From assembly GCA_012931725.1 (NCBI GenBank), contig CM022948.1, forward strand, positions 18,096,355 through 18,160,354: a stretch of DNA of 64,000 nucleotides, in the 5' to 3' direction. Positions 1 through 10,744 of the stretch are shown here, one piece after another. Position 1 is the stretch's first letter; each line of letters starts with the position of its first letter. A program made the position numbers and the translations under genes. This DNA comes from Litsea cubeba. Its lineage: Eukaryota; Streptophyta; Magnoliopsida; Laurales; Lauraceae. Below the pieces are notes generated by a model. That model was not told the DNA's origin, made no database searches, and was given only the letters and a program-made list of their open reading frames with translations.

Positions 1-32
1 GCCCCGATTCACTTCCACGTTAGTGGGATCTC

Positions 33-727
33 TGTTAGAATTTTAGTTGGCTAGTTGTTCTAGTTTGAACAAAACTTGAGTCCTAATCGAGTTGTATTTT
101 CTATTTCTTTTAGATAAGGACTGTGAAGTAACCCTTTGTTAGTGGAAGACATCTTCTGGTAATTATCTCAAGGGATGAACACTACTAAAGTGTTTTAAAG
201 ACTGCTAAAGAGACTTTCCTGGACATGTTTCTTGTTCTCCAGAAGCACAGCCAGATGATAGTCTCGCTATAGCGAGACTGAACCTCGCTATAGCGAGGAA
301 GAGCTCTAGGGAATCCAGAAGACAGTCTAGCTATAGCGAGACTGAAGCTCTCTCGCTATAGCGAGCTGGGCGTTTTGTCCTATCGGGATTCTTTGTGCTG
401 TTTCGATCCTACTTCAACCAAGAGTCTTTCTTTAATTCGAAGAGCTTTATGCACGAACCTTGGGTTATTTATTGATCCCTTGCAACCACAAACAAACTAC
501 TGAAGCTATCTTATTCTCTTGAGCTTTGATCTTTATTCTTTGAGGGTTATGTGGGCCTAATCTTGCAAGGGAGACTGCGCTGAAGACATATTTTTTTTCC
601 CTGTTCTCAAGCACCTTGAAGGGGCATTCAAGGTGGGTTTCAAGCTAGCACGTGGAAGGTGAACGGCGGATCATCGACAAGTTCTTCACAGTCCTTTTAT
701 GTTGAGTTACAACTGCGTCAAAGGTCT
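33..727 (+). repeat. Truncated LTR (family copy 1)
   Basis: The segment starts with TGTTAGAATTTT and follows, base for base over most of its length, the longer copy at 42554-43471. It stops after the shared stretch CAACTGCGTCAAAGGTCT, where hAT sequence begins, so about 200 bases of the 3' end are missing. No coding sequence is present. The LTR assignment rests on the TG...CA ends of the longer copy and on there being two copies; the superfamily is not known. Confidence 0.7.
260..365. repeat. Cluster of four CTCGCTATAGCGAG palindromes
   Basis: Dyads lie at 260-279 (20-bp perfect palindrome), 283-298 (16 bp), 324-343 (one mismatch) and 352-365 (14 bp). The LTR copy at 42554 keeps the same layout, partly decayed, around 42781-42882. 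Similar dyads in LTR promoters can bind dimeric factors; that role is an inference here. Confidence 0.8.
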
Positions 728-2152
728 TAGTGCTGCACATGGGCGGTTCGGATTGGTTTAATACTAAAACTAATAACCAAACCGAACCTATCGGGTTTTT
801 AATTAACTGATCCGATCCAACCGATGGAGAGGGCTTTAACCGAACTATGCGGTTCAGTTCGGTTCGGTTCAGTCGGTTAAACGTTGTATAATAGGTTAAG
901 CGTATTGTTGTAGTTAAACTGTAGGAAATTTAGTTAATATGCATAATGAAAACTGCAATCTGTAAAATACAAGAACACAATAAAGACATAATTATATTGT
1001 AGAACATCAATACATAGTGACAACATCCAATGCGCATTAAATTTTTGCACCAATCCCATGAAATAAAGAGTTCTAACCAAATGGTAGCGCTACCAGTATG
1101 TGAAAAATTGGTATCCATCCGAATTGCCTTTAATCCAAAATCAAACTTATTCAAGGGAAAGAAAAATATGATTTGGCTTAGCAGCTAACTGTAGTAGCAG
1201 CAACATGTCTTCAACATTAGCAACAATAAAGTGAAAGATCATCCTAATTTAAACCATACCGCACAAGAAATACAAAAAACATTAAGATAAGGTTAGCATA
1301 AAACGCCTCTAGCACTTCAAATCCAGCAACAACTCCATAAGCCATAGCACTTCAACTCCATAAGCCATAGCACCTGATGGGACATTTTAAGCATATAGTT
1401 TATGTTAGGAACTGGGATCCAATTTGGAGATAATTATTTTGCATGAATAACAAAATTAGTGGACAACAAAATTAACAAGAATAACAAGTATTACCAAATG
1501 CATCCACCTCAACCATCGCAAAGCTCAAGCCATAGCACTTCAGTCACAACTCACAATGAATAATAGGCTGCATTAAACATTATGCGTTAATGTAGCCCTA
1601 AAATCAAGATTCAAGCCATAGCTTAAGCTTGTAAACAAATAAACATAAAGCATATAATTACCTGATTAACTACCTCGGACTCAATAACTTTAATTTCTTC
1701 AATATCTTCCTCCACATCAATGGAGACTGCCGAATCATGTAACCAGTCTTCTGTACAAATCAAGGCTTCCACAATCTTAGGGGTAAGAGAACTACGGAAT
1801 TTATCTATAACACGACCACCTGTGCTAAATGCGAACTCAGAAGCAATTGTTGAGACAGGAATTGCCAATACATCCCGAGCAACTTGAGAAAGGACCTTAT
1901 ACCTTGGGGAATTCACCTTCCACCAATTCAAAATATCAAAACTTGTGTTTGGATCTATCTTTTCAACCATCTCCTCCAAATATTTATCGATTTCAGACCT
2001 CCCTTCATCACTAACAGCTTCTTTCATATACTTTTGAAACTTTGAAATATGACTAGTAGCACTTACACTTGTAATTGTGGTAGCACTTGAACTACTTCCA
2101 TCCACATCAACAACAAAGCTTTCTAAAGATGAAGTAAATGACTCCAGTTTTT
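728..2152 (-). mobile_element. Truncated hAT transposon
   Basis: The left end TAGTGCTGCACATGGGCGG fits the plant hAT terminal pattern (TAGNNNTG). It is followed by GGTTCGGTTCGG-type subterminal repeats at about 741-880. The end abuts the LTR, whose matching sequence stops exactly here, so the element inserted in or broke that LTR. The remnant transposase reads leftwards at 1623-2105. The right end is missing: at about 2152 the sequence changes to LINE. About 900 bases between the left end and the coding part are AT-rich and non-coding. Confidence 0.7.
1623..2105 (-). pseudogene. hAT transposase C-terminal dimerisation domain, fragment
   Basis: The reading frame encodes about 160 residues. 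Residues 50-125 match the hAT dimerisation domain of RICESLEEPER-type plant transposases: FDILNWWKVNSPRYKVLSQV, then ARDVLAIPVSTIASEFAFST, then a segment ending ALICTEDWL. An acidic tail follows. Upstream, the frame meets a stop in an A-rich tract near 2140, so the BED zinc finger and the RNase H-like catalytic core are absent. It cannot transpose DNA by itself. Family membership is clear from the motif order; the exact hAT lineage is not. Confidence 0.85.
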
Positions 2153-2347
2153 TTCATTAATTGCCTAAGTGAGAAATTAACTTCCATCGTTGACCTCCCT
2201 GACATAAAAACAAATTGATTTACAGATATCTTGGTCTTCTGTCTAAGTGTTTGATCCATTACTCTCTCTCATAGTTTCATAGTATGACTCATAAGTTTAA
2301 TCCCACGATAGTTGGTACAGTTTTGTATATTTCTCTTGTTTTTATAA
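2153..2347 (-). pseudogene. LINE reverse transcriptase fragment, downstream part
   Basis: Read on the - strand this encodes plant L1-type reverse-transcriptase sequence: YKNKRNIQNCTNYRGIKLMS, then QTLRQKTKISVNQFVFMSGR. One tryptophan codon has become TGA. The frame continues into the segment at 4965-6035 if the Mutator-like element between them is treated as an insertion and one copy of its 9-bp target duplication is counted. On the left the LINE is cut at the hAT border, before the YADD catalytic box. Confidence 0.8.
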
Positions 2348-2960
2348 GAGTAAATTAGCGAAAGGTCCCTATAAGTGAAGGTATCCAGCCTCCAGTCCAA
2401 GGAAAAACTTATTAAGGCCTATGGTCCACTCAGCTAGACTGTTTGCAGTGAGAGGTCCCTGAACCCACATGTTTGCATTTTTCATGACGAAATTGCCCTT
2501 TCAACCATTTTTGGCATAAAATTTTGAAATTCAAAATTTTAAATCTTTAATTATCCCTCTTCTTCCAAGACAAGGGAACAGATTAGACCTGATCCTCGTG
2601 AGAATCACAAATTAGGAGATTGAAGATCAGAGGTGTTGTAGGTGGCCCACGCTCACAGAGTGCACGAAGAAGATGAAGTTCTGTGCAACGACAGCCAACC
2701 CAGGTTTTCTCTTTTGCAAATCAACCAAACCAGATCAGACTTGGTTTCTGCAACAGACTCCGATCTTTGTAAACCACGAGCAGTGATCCTTCTCCAATCA
2801 GTCAGTGGCCCACCTTCGATGTATCTGATCTATTAATCTTCTCTCCGGCGAGAGCAACGTGGATGACTGCTGGTAAAATTTGATCTCCAGGATTTTCTCT
2901 AGTTCCGGCAGCGATGCTTCTAATGCGCAACACAGGCATTCCGATTTGCCATGGATTCCG

Positions 2961-3506
2961 TCACCCCACCACATTCGACGCGAAAGCCGTCTTATTACCC
3001 TGAAAACCTCGCCCCCCACAAACAGCCTTGTCTTCTGGGCTCAAAGCCTCTCCAAAGAAATCGAAATCGTCGTATCTCAAATAACACCCATCAAAGAAAT
3101 TCCTCCCTCCTCGTGTTGCTTTCTGAAATGGGACGCATTTTAGGATCTGGGTCTTGCACATGGCGAAGCAGAGATCGCAATCTCCCTTGGAAAGATCTCC
3201 ATACATTGCGAAAACCGTGGTGTTTCCGGTCCCTTCGACGACTCGGGCGTATTGCCGGGAAGCAATCTGTGGGGTGACGGAATCCATGGCAGATAAGAAA
3301 TTTGAGACAAAGGTACCGCGATCAGAGAACGCCGCAGTTCTGTTTGAGCAGATGAGAGCCGCTGGTGTGGCTCTTGGGTCTGATAGAGAAGGGCTTATAA
3401 AGGAGAATAAGATGATGAAGAATAAGATGATGATGATGATGATAAAGACTGAAAAAAGATAGGAAACAGAAGAAGACGTTGAAAAAAAGATTGTTCTTTT
3501 TTTCAT
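2961..3506 (-). pseudogene. Cysteine-rich receptor-like kinase N-terminal fragment (DUF26/Gnk2)
   Basis: The frame gives 181 residues: a hydrophobic leader (about residues 12-42) that looks like a signal peptide, then one Gnk2/stress-antifungal domain. Visible motifs are LICSNRTAAFSDRGTFVSNF, GDLSKGDCDLCFAMCKTQIL and DGCYLRYDDFDFFGEALSPE. It most resembles the CRK2/CRK3 type of plant cysteine-rich receptor kinases, which are plasma-membrane proteins with two such domains outside the cell. Here the second domain, membrane helix and kinase are missing, the frame ends soon after the first domain, and about three residues including a conserved cysteine are lost before GDLSKGDC. It lies wholly inside the Mutator-like element, so it is best read as a captured, non-functional gene piece. 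Confidence 0.8.
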
Positions 3507-3813
3507 AGATTAATATAGCTTTCAGGAACAGAGGATTAAGGAAGTCAGATAAAACAATTGTAGAAAACAGAGGTTTTGGATGATTTTCTTTACTGGGTTT
3601 TCTGAGATGGATTGGACAATGAAGGAGAAGTGAAAATACATGAACCCAAGACAAGTGAAGGAGATGGCTTTTTTTTTGGCTTTATCAATAAGGTAAGTTT
3701 TCAAAAAATTTGTATGATGTTAGTCTCTTCAACCCAATTTGTTGCCGCCCAAAATGGTTCCTTACTTCCAATAAAATTCTCAGCCATCTTTCGTGACCAT
3801 TTAGAATTTATTA

Positions 3814-3885
3814 GAGAAAATTAGCGAAAGATCCCCCAAGTGGATTGTATCCAGCCTCCAATCCGAGGAAAAACTTATTAAGGCT
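3814..3885 (+). repeat. Second internal copy of the MULE left terminus
   Basis: GAGAAAATTAGCGAAAGATC and the following 50 bases repeat the left end at 2348-2420 (GAGTAAATTAGCGAAAGGTC), including the stretch CAGCCTCCAATCCGAGG. The element therefore has two left ends and one right end. No clean 9-bp duplication flanks an inner 3814-4964 unit. Confidence 0.75.
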
Positions 3886-4740
3886 TCTTAGTTTTTGTGA
3901 AATTTATTTAAGTTTTTGTCAAAATTTATCTGTCTTCTGTCATATTGATCTATGTTTTTGGAAAATTTATCTAAGTTTTTGTGAAATTTATCTGAATTTT
4001 TGTGAAATTTATCTGTATTCTGTAATATTTCTCTATGCTTTTGGAAAATTTATCTAAATTTTTGTAAAATTTATCTGAGTTTTTGTCCAATTTATCTGTC
4101 TTATGTCATATTTTTCTATGTTTTTGGAAAATTTATCTAAGTTTTTGTGAAATTTATCTGAGTTTTTGTGAAATTTATCTGTATTCTGTAATATTTCTCT
4201 ATGTTTTTGGTAAATTTATCTAAGTTTTTTTAGCAAATTTATTTATTTTTTTGAAATCTATTTTCATTTTTTAATTTTTTTTGCGCCTTTTGAAATTTAT
4301 TTGTGGCTTTTCAAATTTATTTGCGTTTTTTCAAATAAATTTAACCGAGTTTTGACAAAAATACTTGAGTTTTTGACAAATTTTACAGAAAATTAGAAAA
4401 TTAATTTATCTTAGTTTTGGCAAATGTTTTTACAATTTTTAATTTTATTTGCGTCTTTTGAAATTCATTTGCGTCTTTTGAAATTTATTTTCATCTTTTG
4501 AATTTTCTTTGGATATTTTGAGATTTATTTGATTCTTTTGAAATTTATTTACATTTTGTGAGATTTATTACGATCTTTTGAAACTTATTTGCATCTTTTT
4601 AAATTTATTTGCTTTCTTTTGAGATTTATTGCTTTTTTTTAAATTTATTGTGTTTTTTAAAATTATTGCATTTCTTTTTAAATTTATTTGCGTTATTTTG
4701 AAATCTACTTATGTGTTTTTAGAATTTATTTGAAAATCTC
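3886..4740. repeat. AT-rich degenerate minisatellite
   Basis: Imperfect copies of a roughly 20-24 base unit (GAAATTTATCTGAGTTTTTGT and variants) fill about 850 bases. Higher-order blocks of about 110 bases are visible between 3890 and 4230, each including TCTGTAATATTTCTCTATG. There is no coding potential. Confidence 0.8.
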
Positions 4741-4964
4741 ATTGGATTCCATTAATCATGGCAATTAAATGGTAGTTGGTAATTATTAATGAGATATCCC
4801 ACCAATCATGGGATCCAACCAATCATGGAATATGATTTAAAGAAAGGGCAAATTGGACATTTTAGGTGTGGATAAGTGTGAGAGGGACCTTTGGCTGCAT
4901 GACTTTTTTTTGTGGACCTAAGGCAATAAAGTGACATGTTTAGGGACCCGTCGCCGAATGCCCC

Positions 4965-6035
4965 TTTTTATAAATAGCTACACCACCAGGTTTCTTTATT
5001 ATCTTGTCTCTCCCCCTTTCGACTCTCTAAGCACCTTTTTAGCCACATTCCTAACATCGTTAGCAATTTGATTCCACATCGCTCTAATTTCTCCTTCAAA
5101 ATTTCATTATCCCTCATCAATTACTTTGTCCTTAAATATTGTCGATTTTACTCCTCTCAAATCCCTCCACCTTATTTTATGGCACATTTTATTTACTACC
5201 CCTCTCTTTTTACCTCTAATGCAAATATCTAAAACTAATGGCCTATGTTGCATGGTCAAAATCTCTCCACGAATAACCTTACAATCTTTACAATCCAATC
5301 GGTCGTGTTTTCTAAATAAATTAAAGTCTACCTGACTCCTGCTAGTTCCACGTTTATAAGTGATTAAATGCTCATCTCTCTTTTTAAAGAACGCGTTTGC
5401 TATTAGAAGGTCAAATGCTAACGCAAAGTCTAAGATAGTGTCCCCTGTCTCATTCTTTTATCCAAATCTTTGTCTTCTATGCACTCTCTCATATATATCC
5501 TCTATTATCCTTTCCTACATGCCCCTTTCAGTCCTCTCCTAGGAAAATCTTTTCACTAGTTGGAATTTCTCGTATTAAACCATCCATCTCCTCCCAAAAT
5601 TTTGGCTCTTGACACTTTCATCTAACTCTGTCTGGGGAGCATATGCACTAATGATATGAATTATGTCTTCCTCTAACACTAGTTTAATTGTTATAATTCT
5701 ATGACTCAATCTCTTTACCCCTACGATTTTCTCATTCAAATCCTTTATCTACAACTATACCCACTCCATTTCTTGTGTTGTTCTTTCTTGCATAGAAAAG
5801 TTTATAATCATCAGCGAGCTCATTTGCTTTATCCCCCTTCCACTTTGTCTCTTGTACGCAAACTGCACTAACTCTTCTCCTTTTCATACATCGACTAATT
5901 CCGTGCTCTTGCATGTCAAGGTTCCTATATTCCAAGTAACAAGTCAAATCTTCATCTTCTTCTGCTACTGGATTAACTTCTTTAGCCGCACCCATCCAGA
6001 ATGGTGCGGTAGCAAGCTGTTACTGAACTTTTCAA
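4965..6035 (-). pseudogene. LINE fragment: endonuclease and start of reverse transcriptase
   Basis: Read on the - strand from about 6000 down, this is an L1-type LINE ORF2 piece. The endonuclease part shows VCVQETKWKGDKANELADDY and NNTRNGVGIVVDKGFE (5732-5870); WNIGTLT appears in a second frame near 5930, so there is an early frameshift. The stretch at 5107-5298 has CKVIRGEILTMQHRPLVLDI, the linker typical of plant LINEs. The copy carries several stops and shifts between these blocks. It continues at 2347-2153 across the Mutator-like insertion. The likely 5' truncation point is near 6035. Confidence 0.75.
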
Positions 6036-6560
6036 ATAAATAAAGCAAAGCCTCATGTAGGCGAACTACATATGGATGTCGAACAAGCTTCATTATAGAT
6101 ATTTCCATCCGGGTGTGTGTTTGTATATGCTCCATCATTGGATTGAGTTCGGGGAAGAGAGGAAGAATGAAGAAAATGAGTTTATACCTGCTCAGGGTCG
6201 ACGACGACCCTCACTCGACTGCGACCCTCACTTGTTATAGTTAGGGTCGCTGTCAACCCTCAACACATAAAATGAAGGTCGATGGCGGCTACCAAAAAAA
6301 TGGTGGAAAAAATTGGTTTTTTATACGGATTCCTTGCTTGGTACATGTTTGCCTAATGTTATCTGTTTGGTGCACACAGCCCATATAAAATATATTTTTT
6401 TTTGGGTAAAAACACCTACAAAATATATTCTTAAAAATAGTGGGTCGGGAGGTCGCACTCGCAGGCGGATAACCTCAGCCTGACCTAGCCCAGAATTTCG
6501 ATGGGCTTAAAAAACATGGCCCACGCCCTTCCTCGCCGGCCACGGCCACGCCACTATTTA
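6036..6560. other. Intergenic, no gene seen
   Basis: The only structure is a run of GGGTCG/CGACCC motifs at about 6195-6290. No coding or terminal-repeat structure could be supported. Confidence 0.5.
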
Positions 6561-6694
6561 TGGCCCATCCATTCCATTCCATGGATAGCCCTAGCCCTAA
6601 CCCTAGCGTGAGTTGGTATATAAGTATTTACAAGGAAAATTCGAATCCGAGAGAGAGAAAGAAACACAGATTTTGATTTTGAAGAAGAAGATAG
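6561..6694 (+). promoter_or_regulatory. Core promoter and 5' leader of kelch-like gene
   Basis: A TATA box TATATAA lies at 6617-6623, about 72 bases before the start codon. Upstream are telo-box-like repeats (GCCCTAGCCCTAACCCTAG, about 6588-6606) and a TGGCCCA/TGGGCC element at 6561, both common in promoters of plant genes expressed in dividing cells. The leader is purine-rich (GAGAGAGAAAGAAA). The regulatory roles come from known motif classes and were not tested. Confidence 0.65.
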
Positions 6695-9600
6695 ATGGCG
6701 AGGAAGGGGTGTTATTTGTATGTGCAGACGTTTAGTCTGTTTCTCCGTTTAAATCTGAGCGATTTATCCGAAAGTGGCTCTTCTGCTGAATTCGAAATTG
6801 CCCATGATTATTCTACTTCCTATGGTAGAGTGCCGATTGGGATGGGATGTATCGTTGTGGATTCCAAAATTTATATGGTAGGGGGTGAGAATACGGACAG
6901 CGACTGCTGTCGGGATTGGGATGATGAAGAAAACTGGTTCAATACAACAGATGTTTATGTTTTTGATCCCACAAAGCCAGAATCAGAGGACCGATTGGTT
7001 CCCGTCATTGATGGTGCCGTTGCTGGCAAGTTGAATGGCGCTAAGACCAAACCTATAGTGTTCATCCTTGAGGGAAAATTTCATGTTCTATCCCAAACAC
7101 CATTCCTGGGTTGCATGGACGATCCTGAATGCCCTTTTGAGGTTTTTGATCCCACCCTCCCGATCCCATCATGGAAAGCCCTCCCCCATCAACCCAAGTT
7201 TCCCGTCACGGACTACTTTGCTTGGGGCCACAAGCTACTAACGTTTCCGGAAATGGAGATTTTTGACGCTAGGAATGAGAAATGGGAGGATGGTTGGGAC
7301 TTCGTAGGACAGTTTAAACGTACGCCTTTTCCGATTGGTGCTGCCGTGGAATTCGAGGGCGTTGTATTTGCCGTGTCAATCGACATGAATGCTGTCGTTG
7401 CTTATGATTTGGACGCCAGTGGGAAACTCAACGCTCATTGGGTGCTAGATGAGCTTTCTGAGGTGTTTGATGCTCGGCCTCTCGACGATCCTAGCCAGGG
7501 CTTCCTCACCCATATCGGTGGTGGCCGTATGTGTTTATTGTTTACCTGGCACGATGAGCGTGGTAACTGGTTTATACGTGTGCAGGTCTTTGCGGTTTGC
7601 ATAACCACAGTTGGCGACCGTCCTGATCGTCCCGCGGTAAAAAGCGAGATTATGCGCACTTTTGATCTCCGAGCATCGAAGGCTAGTTCAGTGATTTACT
7701 CCGTCTTCATGTAAGAAGCAAATATTTATAACACCTGTTTTTTTAATCTTGTTTCGAAATTTTTTTTTTAATTTTTTTTTACTGTGGCTGGGATCCCTAT
7801 ATGTATAGGTATATGTATAGGTTATATTGTATGTCCCTCAATGTTAATATGACTTGGCTATTTATTCCATATTTGTTTATATATCTTTCTGTGTTATGCT
7901 ATTCATGATTTAAATAGCACTATTGGTTGTTTGTTGTTAAGCTATTTTATTGTTGTGATTTAAAGGTGCTAGCTATCCTTTCTCAAAAGAGCTTCCACTA
8001 TTAATTGGTATGCATTTGGAAGATTTTCTGCCGAGTGTGAAGTTTATCGTAGCTGTGAGACTGTTTTGTGTAGTTAGCACTTAGCAGGAATGTGAAAGAT
8101 ATAAGGATAGTTGAAAGGAATAAAATGCTATCATATTCAGGAAATCATCCAAATGAAAATTAATAGCTAAATTATTGCTTGCAGCAACTGCTTTTGGCTG
8201 CTAAATGTTGGTATCCTTCTTGTTCCTATATTTTCACCACCTTTGTCAGGATATAATTGGTGAAACCTGAGTATTTTGAATCTGGTTTTATATTGGTCTG
8301 AGCACTCTCTTAATCGAGTCTACCAGAGGAAGTGAAGCTGCATACAAGTTTATTTATTTATTTATTTTAAATAAGCAAAGCTACATACAATTTTTTTGAA
8401 GCAAAAGTCTTTTTGATTGTTTTGATTGAAAAAGTTATGTTGGATTCATCTGAGCACTCCCTTAATCAAGCCTACTAGAGGATGTGAAGCTACATATAAG
8501 TTTTTTTTTTTTTTTAAATAAGCAAAGCTGTATGGAAGTTTTAATGAAGCAAGAGTCTCTTTGATTGATTTGATTGGAAAAGTTATGTTGGATGCATATT
8601 TGTTGTAATTATAGGTCAACACAAACTTCGGATCTCCTTTTCATTCAACTTTGTTCGCCCTCTATTAGCCTCTATCTTGATGAGCATTGAGACTTCTTTT
8701 ATTTTATTTTATTTTTGACAGGTGTGATCATTCGAACAAGAGTGATATTCAGGCTAATGCAAGTTCTGAATTGTATAGGTATGTTCTCTGTAATTTCGTT
8801 TATTAGTGGTCATTTTAGGCATTATTAGATTTCATTCTAAATTTTATAATATTGTTATGTATGCAACCTATTCGTAATTCGATAATCATCTTGTATGTGG
8901 CATTCCTCTTGTTTATGAAACTGAGCAGTATAGCAACATAGACCACCTTGGATAGGATGAGCAATGGAAGAAATTGTGACTGCATCCCTCTTGTGAGAGG
9001 CATTTGATGGTTATCCGGGTTTGCCTTGTGTTTACTTTTAGGTTGAGCACAATTGTGTTTGATATAGCATTCATTATTGCTGACTGCTGTGGCGATAGAA
9101 GTGAAACCTCTTGCGGTGTTATGTAGAGTGGTAGTTTGGTGGCGCTTGTGAAAGTTTCTTTCTCTCGCGATGGATTCCTCTTTCTCTCTCTAAAACTCCG
9201 TCTCTGTCCAAAATGTTTGTGATTCTTCACTTTCTCCCTCTCCCATGTAGGTTCTCGTTTTTGGTTCTCTCTCTCTCTGGAGGGACATTTGTCCATTAGT
9301 GGATTTACATACTGTGGTCCACAACACAAGGAGGTTATAGTTATATTTTTAACTATTAGGAAGGTAATGTGTTTTCCTGGCCAAACTACAAGGAAGTGAA
9401 AAGTAATTCCCCTTTTAGCATTGATTGGTGAAGTTGTCATACATGTAATTCAAAGGATGCATAGAAAGGAAAATTGAACCGTATCTTTTTTCCGCAAAGT
9501 ATCCAATTATGGAAAATTAGTTTTTCTCCTGGAAATTCAATTGTTTGTTTTTCCGAAACTACTTTTGGTGGGTGTTGGGTGGATATTGCCGGAGTGAGAT

Positions 9601-10744
9601 GGAAACTTCGTAAGATGAGGGGCTGGTTGATGAGAGATGCTAGTCTTATTCACAAGCTGCTAATTTAAGGGGCTGGTTCGGACTCTTAATTCGGGTTAGG
9701 TGGTGTCGAAACTCAAGCTTTTTGAGGTCTGTTTACGTATGTTTTCTCATATGAATCTTGTGTCTGTGCCTATTGGGGATCCCATTTTTGTACCAACTCA
9801 AGATGTGCTTATTGGACTCTATGTATAAACGAGCAGGACTCGTCGAGGTATTTGTGTAAATAGGTATAAGTTAGATCATGCAAGAATAGGCTGCACTATT
9901 CTAGAGATGTCTGGTGGTGTTGTGGTGGGGATTCTAGTGAGGCACATGTGCAAAGGTGGGTTGCCCCTAGTTGGGGGTTTCAGCATGGGTGGCTGTAATG
10001 AAGGGTCCAGATCCTTTTTGGTTCTATGTATGGCTAATTTCTTTGTAGAAATTAAAATGAAAACACTGATTTTAATTGACTTATTTTAATTATTTTATGT
10101 AACTCTAGATTTTGTATGATTTGGTGATATTTGGTTTTAAATATTAGTTACCACATAGGAGTTTTCTTGGAGGTTAAGTGGTCGGACTTATTTTTATGCA
10201 GGCATTGAATGAAAATGATTCTATGATAGCTCTCACTGTTGAAACTAAATATTTACGCTTCTCTTATAGTGGACTTAGATAATAATTATTCTTTAATTAG
10301 TTGATATGCGTAATAGAATTCCTAAGCCTGTAGTCTAATGAAGGTTTTTTGTGGGCCTCAGTGTCGAAACATTTTAGGGTAATTCCTTTCTTTTTGATTC
10401 ATTCGAATTGGAGGGCCGTTGTGAGTTGAATACCAATGTATTTTTTACTATTGTAGCTTGTAGTGATTTTGGAGGACTTTTTATGCTCTATTCCGTTGTA
10501 CTCTTTCCGGATTTTATTTAATAAAATTGTTGTTTCCTATAAAAAAAAGAAAGTGTTTTTGCTGTATGTATTTCAAGTTTCTTTTGGTCTCTTGTATTCT
10601 CTTTCTCAGTCTATATCAGAATGAGCATTCAAATGTCGTGCTTGTTTTCTTGACAGTTGTGAAGACTCGAAGAAGCGTGCTGAACATGCTGTGGAGTATG
10701 TCAAGGGTGCTTCCAAGAAGCCAAAAACTCCATTGTCTGAATAG
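6695..10744 (+). CDS. Kelch-like beta-propeller protein, three-exon gene
   Basis: The joined coding exons are 6695-7710, 8722-8778 and 10657-10744, giving 386 residues. Phases match exactly at both junctions (donors GTAAGAAG and GTATGTTC, acceptors TTGACAG and TTGACAG). Exon 1 carries kelch-type propeller motifs: GMGCIVVDSKIYMVGGE (residues about 50-66), NTTDVYVFDPTKP, AAVEFEGVVFAVSIDMNAV and GGGRMCLLF. No F-box is visible at the N-terminus, so it is not a standard F-box/kelch ubiquitin-ligase adaptor, though it resembles the kelch half of that plant family. The last exon adds a basic tail (SKKRAEHAVEYVKGASKKPK). Propeller proteins usually bind partners; the partner here is unknown. Reading straight on from exon 1 would stop four bases past the donor, so an unspliced or exon-1-only call would miss the C-terminus. 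The start is the first ATG after the TATA box and leader. Confidence 0.75.
8299..8598 (+). repeat. Tandem duplication in intron 1
   Basis: Two adjoining copies of about 150 bases start TGAGCACTCTCTTAATC (8299) and TGAGCACTCCCTTAATC (8451). They match over most of their length, including AAGTTATGTTGGAT near the end of each. The divergence shows the duplication is not recent. Confidence 0.85.
8722..8778 (+). CDS. Exon 2 of kelch-like gene
   Basis: A 57-base exon between ATTTTTGACAG and GTATGTTCTC. It completes the split ATG codon and encodes CDHSNKSDIQANASSELY in frame with both neighbours, ending with the first two bases of a serine codon. Intron 1 is about 1 kb and intron 2 about 1.9 kb. Confidence 0.65.
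10657..10744 (+). CDS. Exon 3 (C-terminal) of kelch-like gene
   Basis: Follows the acceptor TTTTCTTGACAG. It encodes the basic tail starting CEDSKKRAEHAVEY and ends KTPLSE before TAG at 10742-10744. The base after the stop begins GTTAGTTA, which could be a donor of a 3'-UTR intron, but no UTR exon could be assigned. Confidence 0.65.

Larger units (their letters stand above)
2348..4964. mobile_element. Mutator-like element with captured gene (Pack-MULE type)
   Basis: The element is flanked by a perfect 9-bp duplication TTTTTATAA (2339-2347 and 4965-4973), the hallmark length for Mutator-like elements. The outermost 28 bases of the two ends match at about 18 positions when inverted, including GCGA and GGTCCCTA. 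Similarity continues in patches for about 150 bases, for example AAATTGCCCTTTC near 2500 against its complement near 4850. No transposase is present. The interior holds a cysteine-rich receptor-kinase fragment and an AT-rich repeat array. The insertion splits a LINE, which independently confirms the borders. Confidence 0.85.

Noticed and set aside
6588..6606. Interstitial telomere repeat
   Set aside because: Only two to three units of CCCTAA-like sequence; fits a promoter telo-box better.
7711..7714. Stop of kelch frame at 7714 as true gene end
   Set aside because: The stop overlaps a strong donor (GTAAGAAG), and two downstream exons continue in phase with good splice borders.
8913..9440. 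175-residue open frame on the - strand in intron 2
   Set aside because: It lies antisense in an intron between two supported exons; composition is mixed and no motif is seen.
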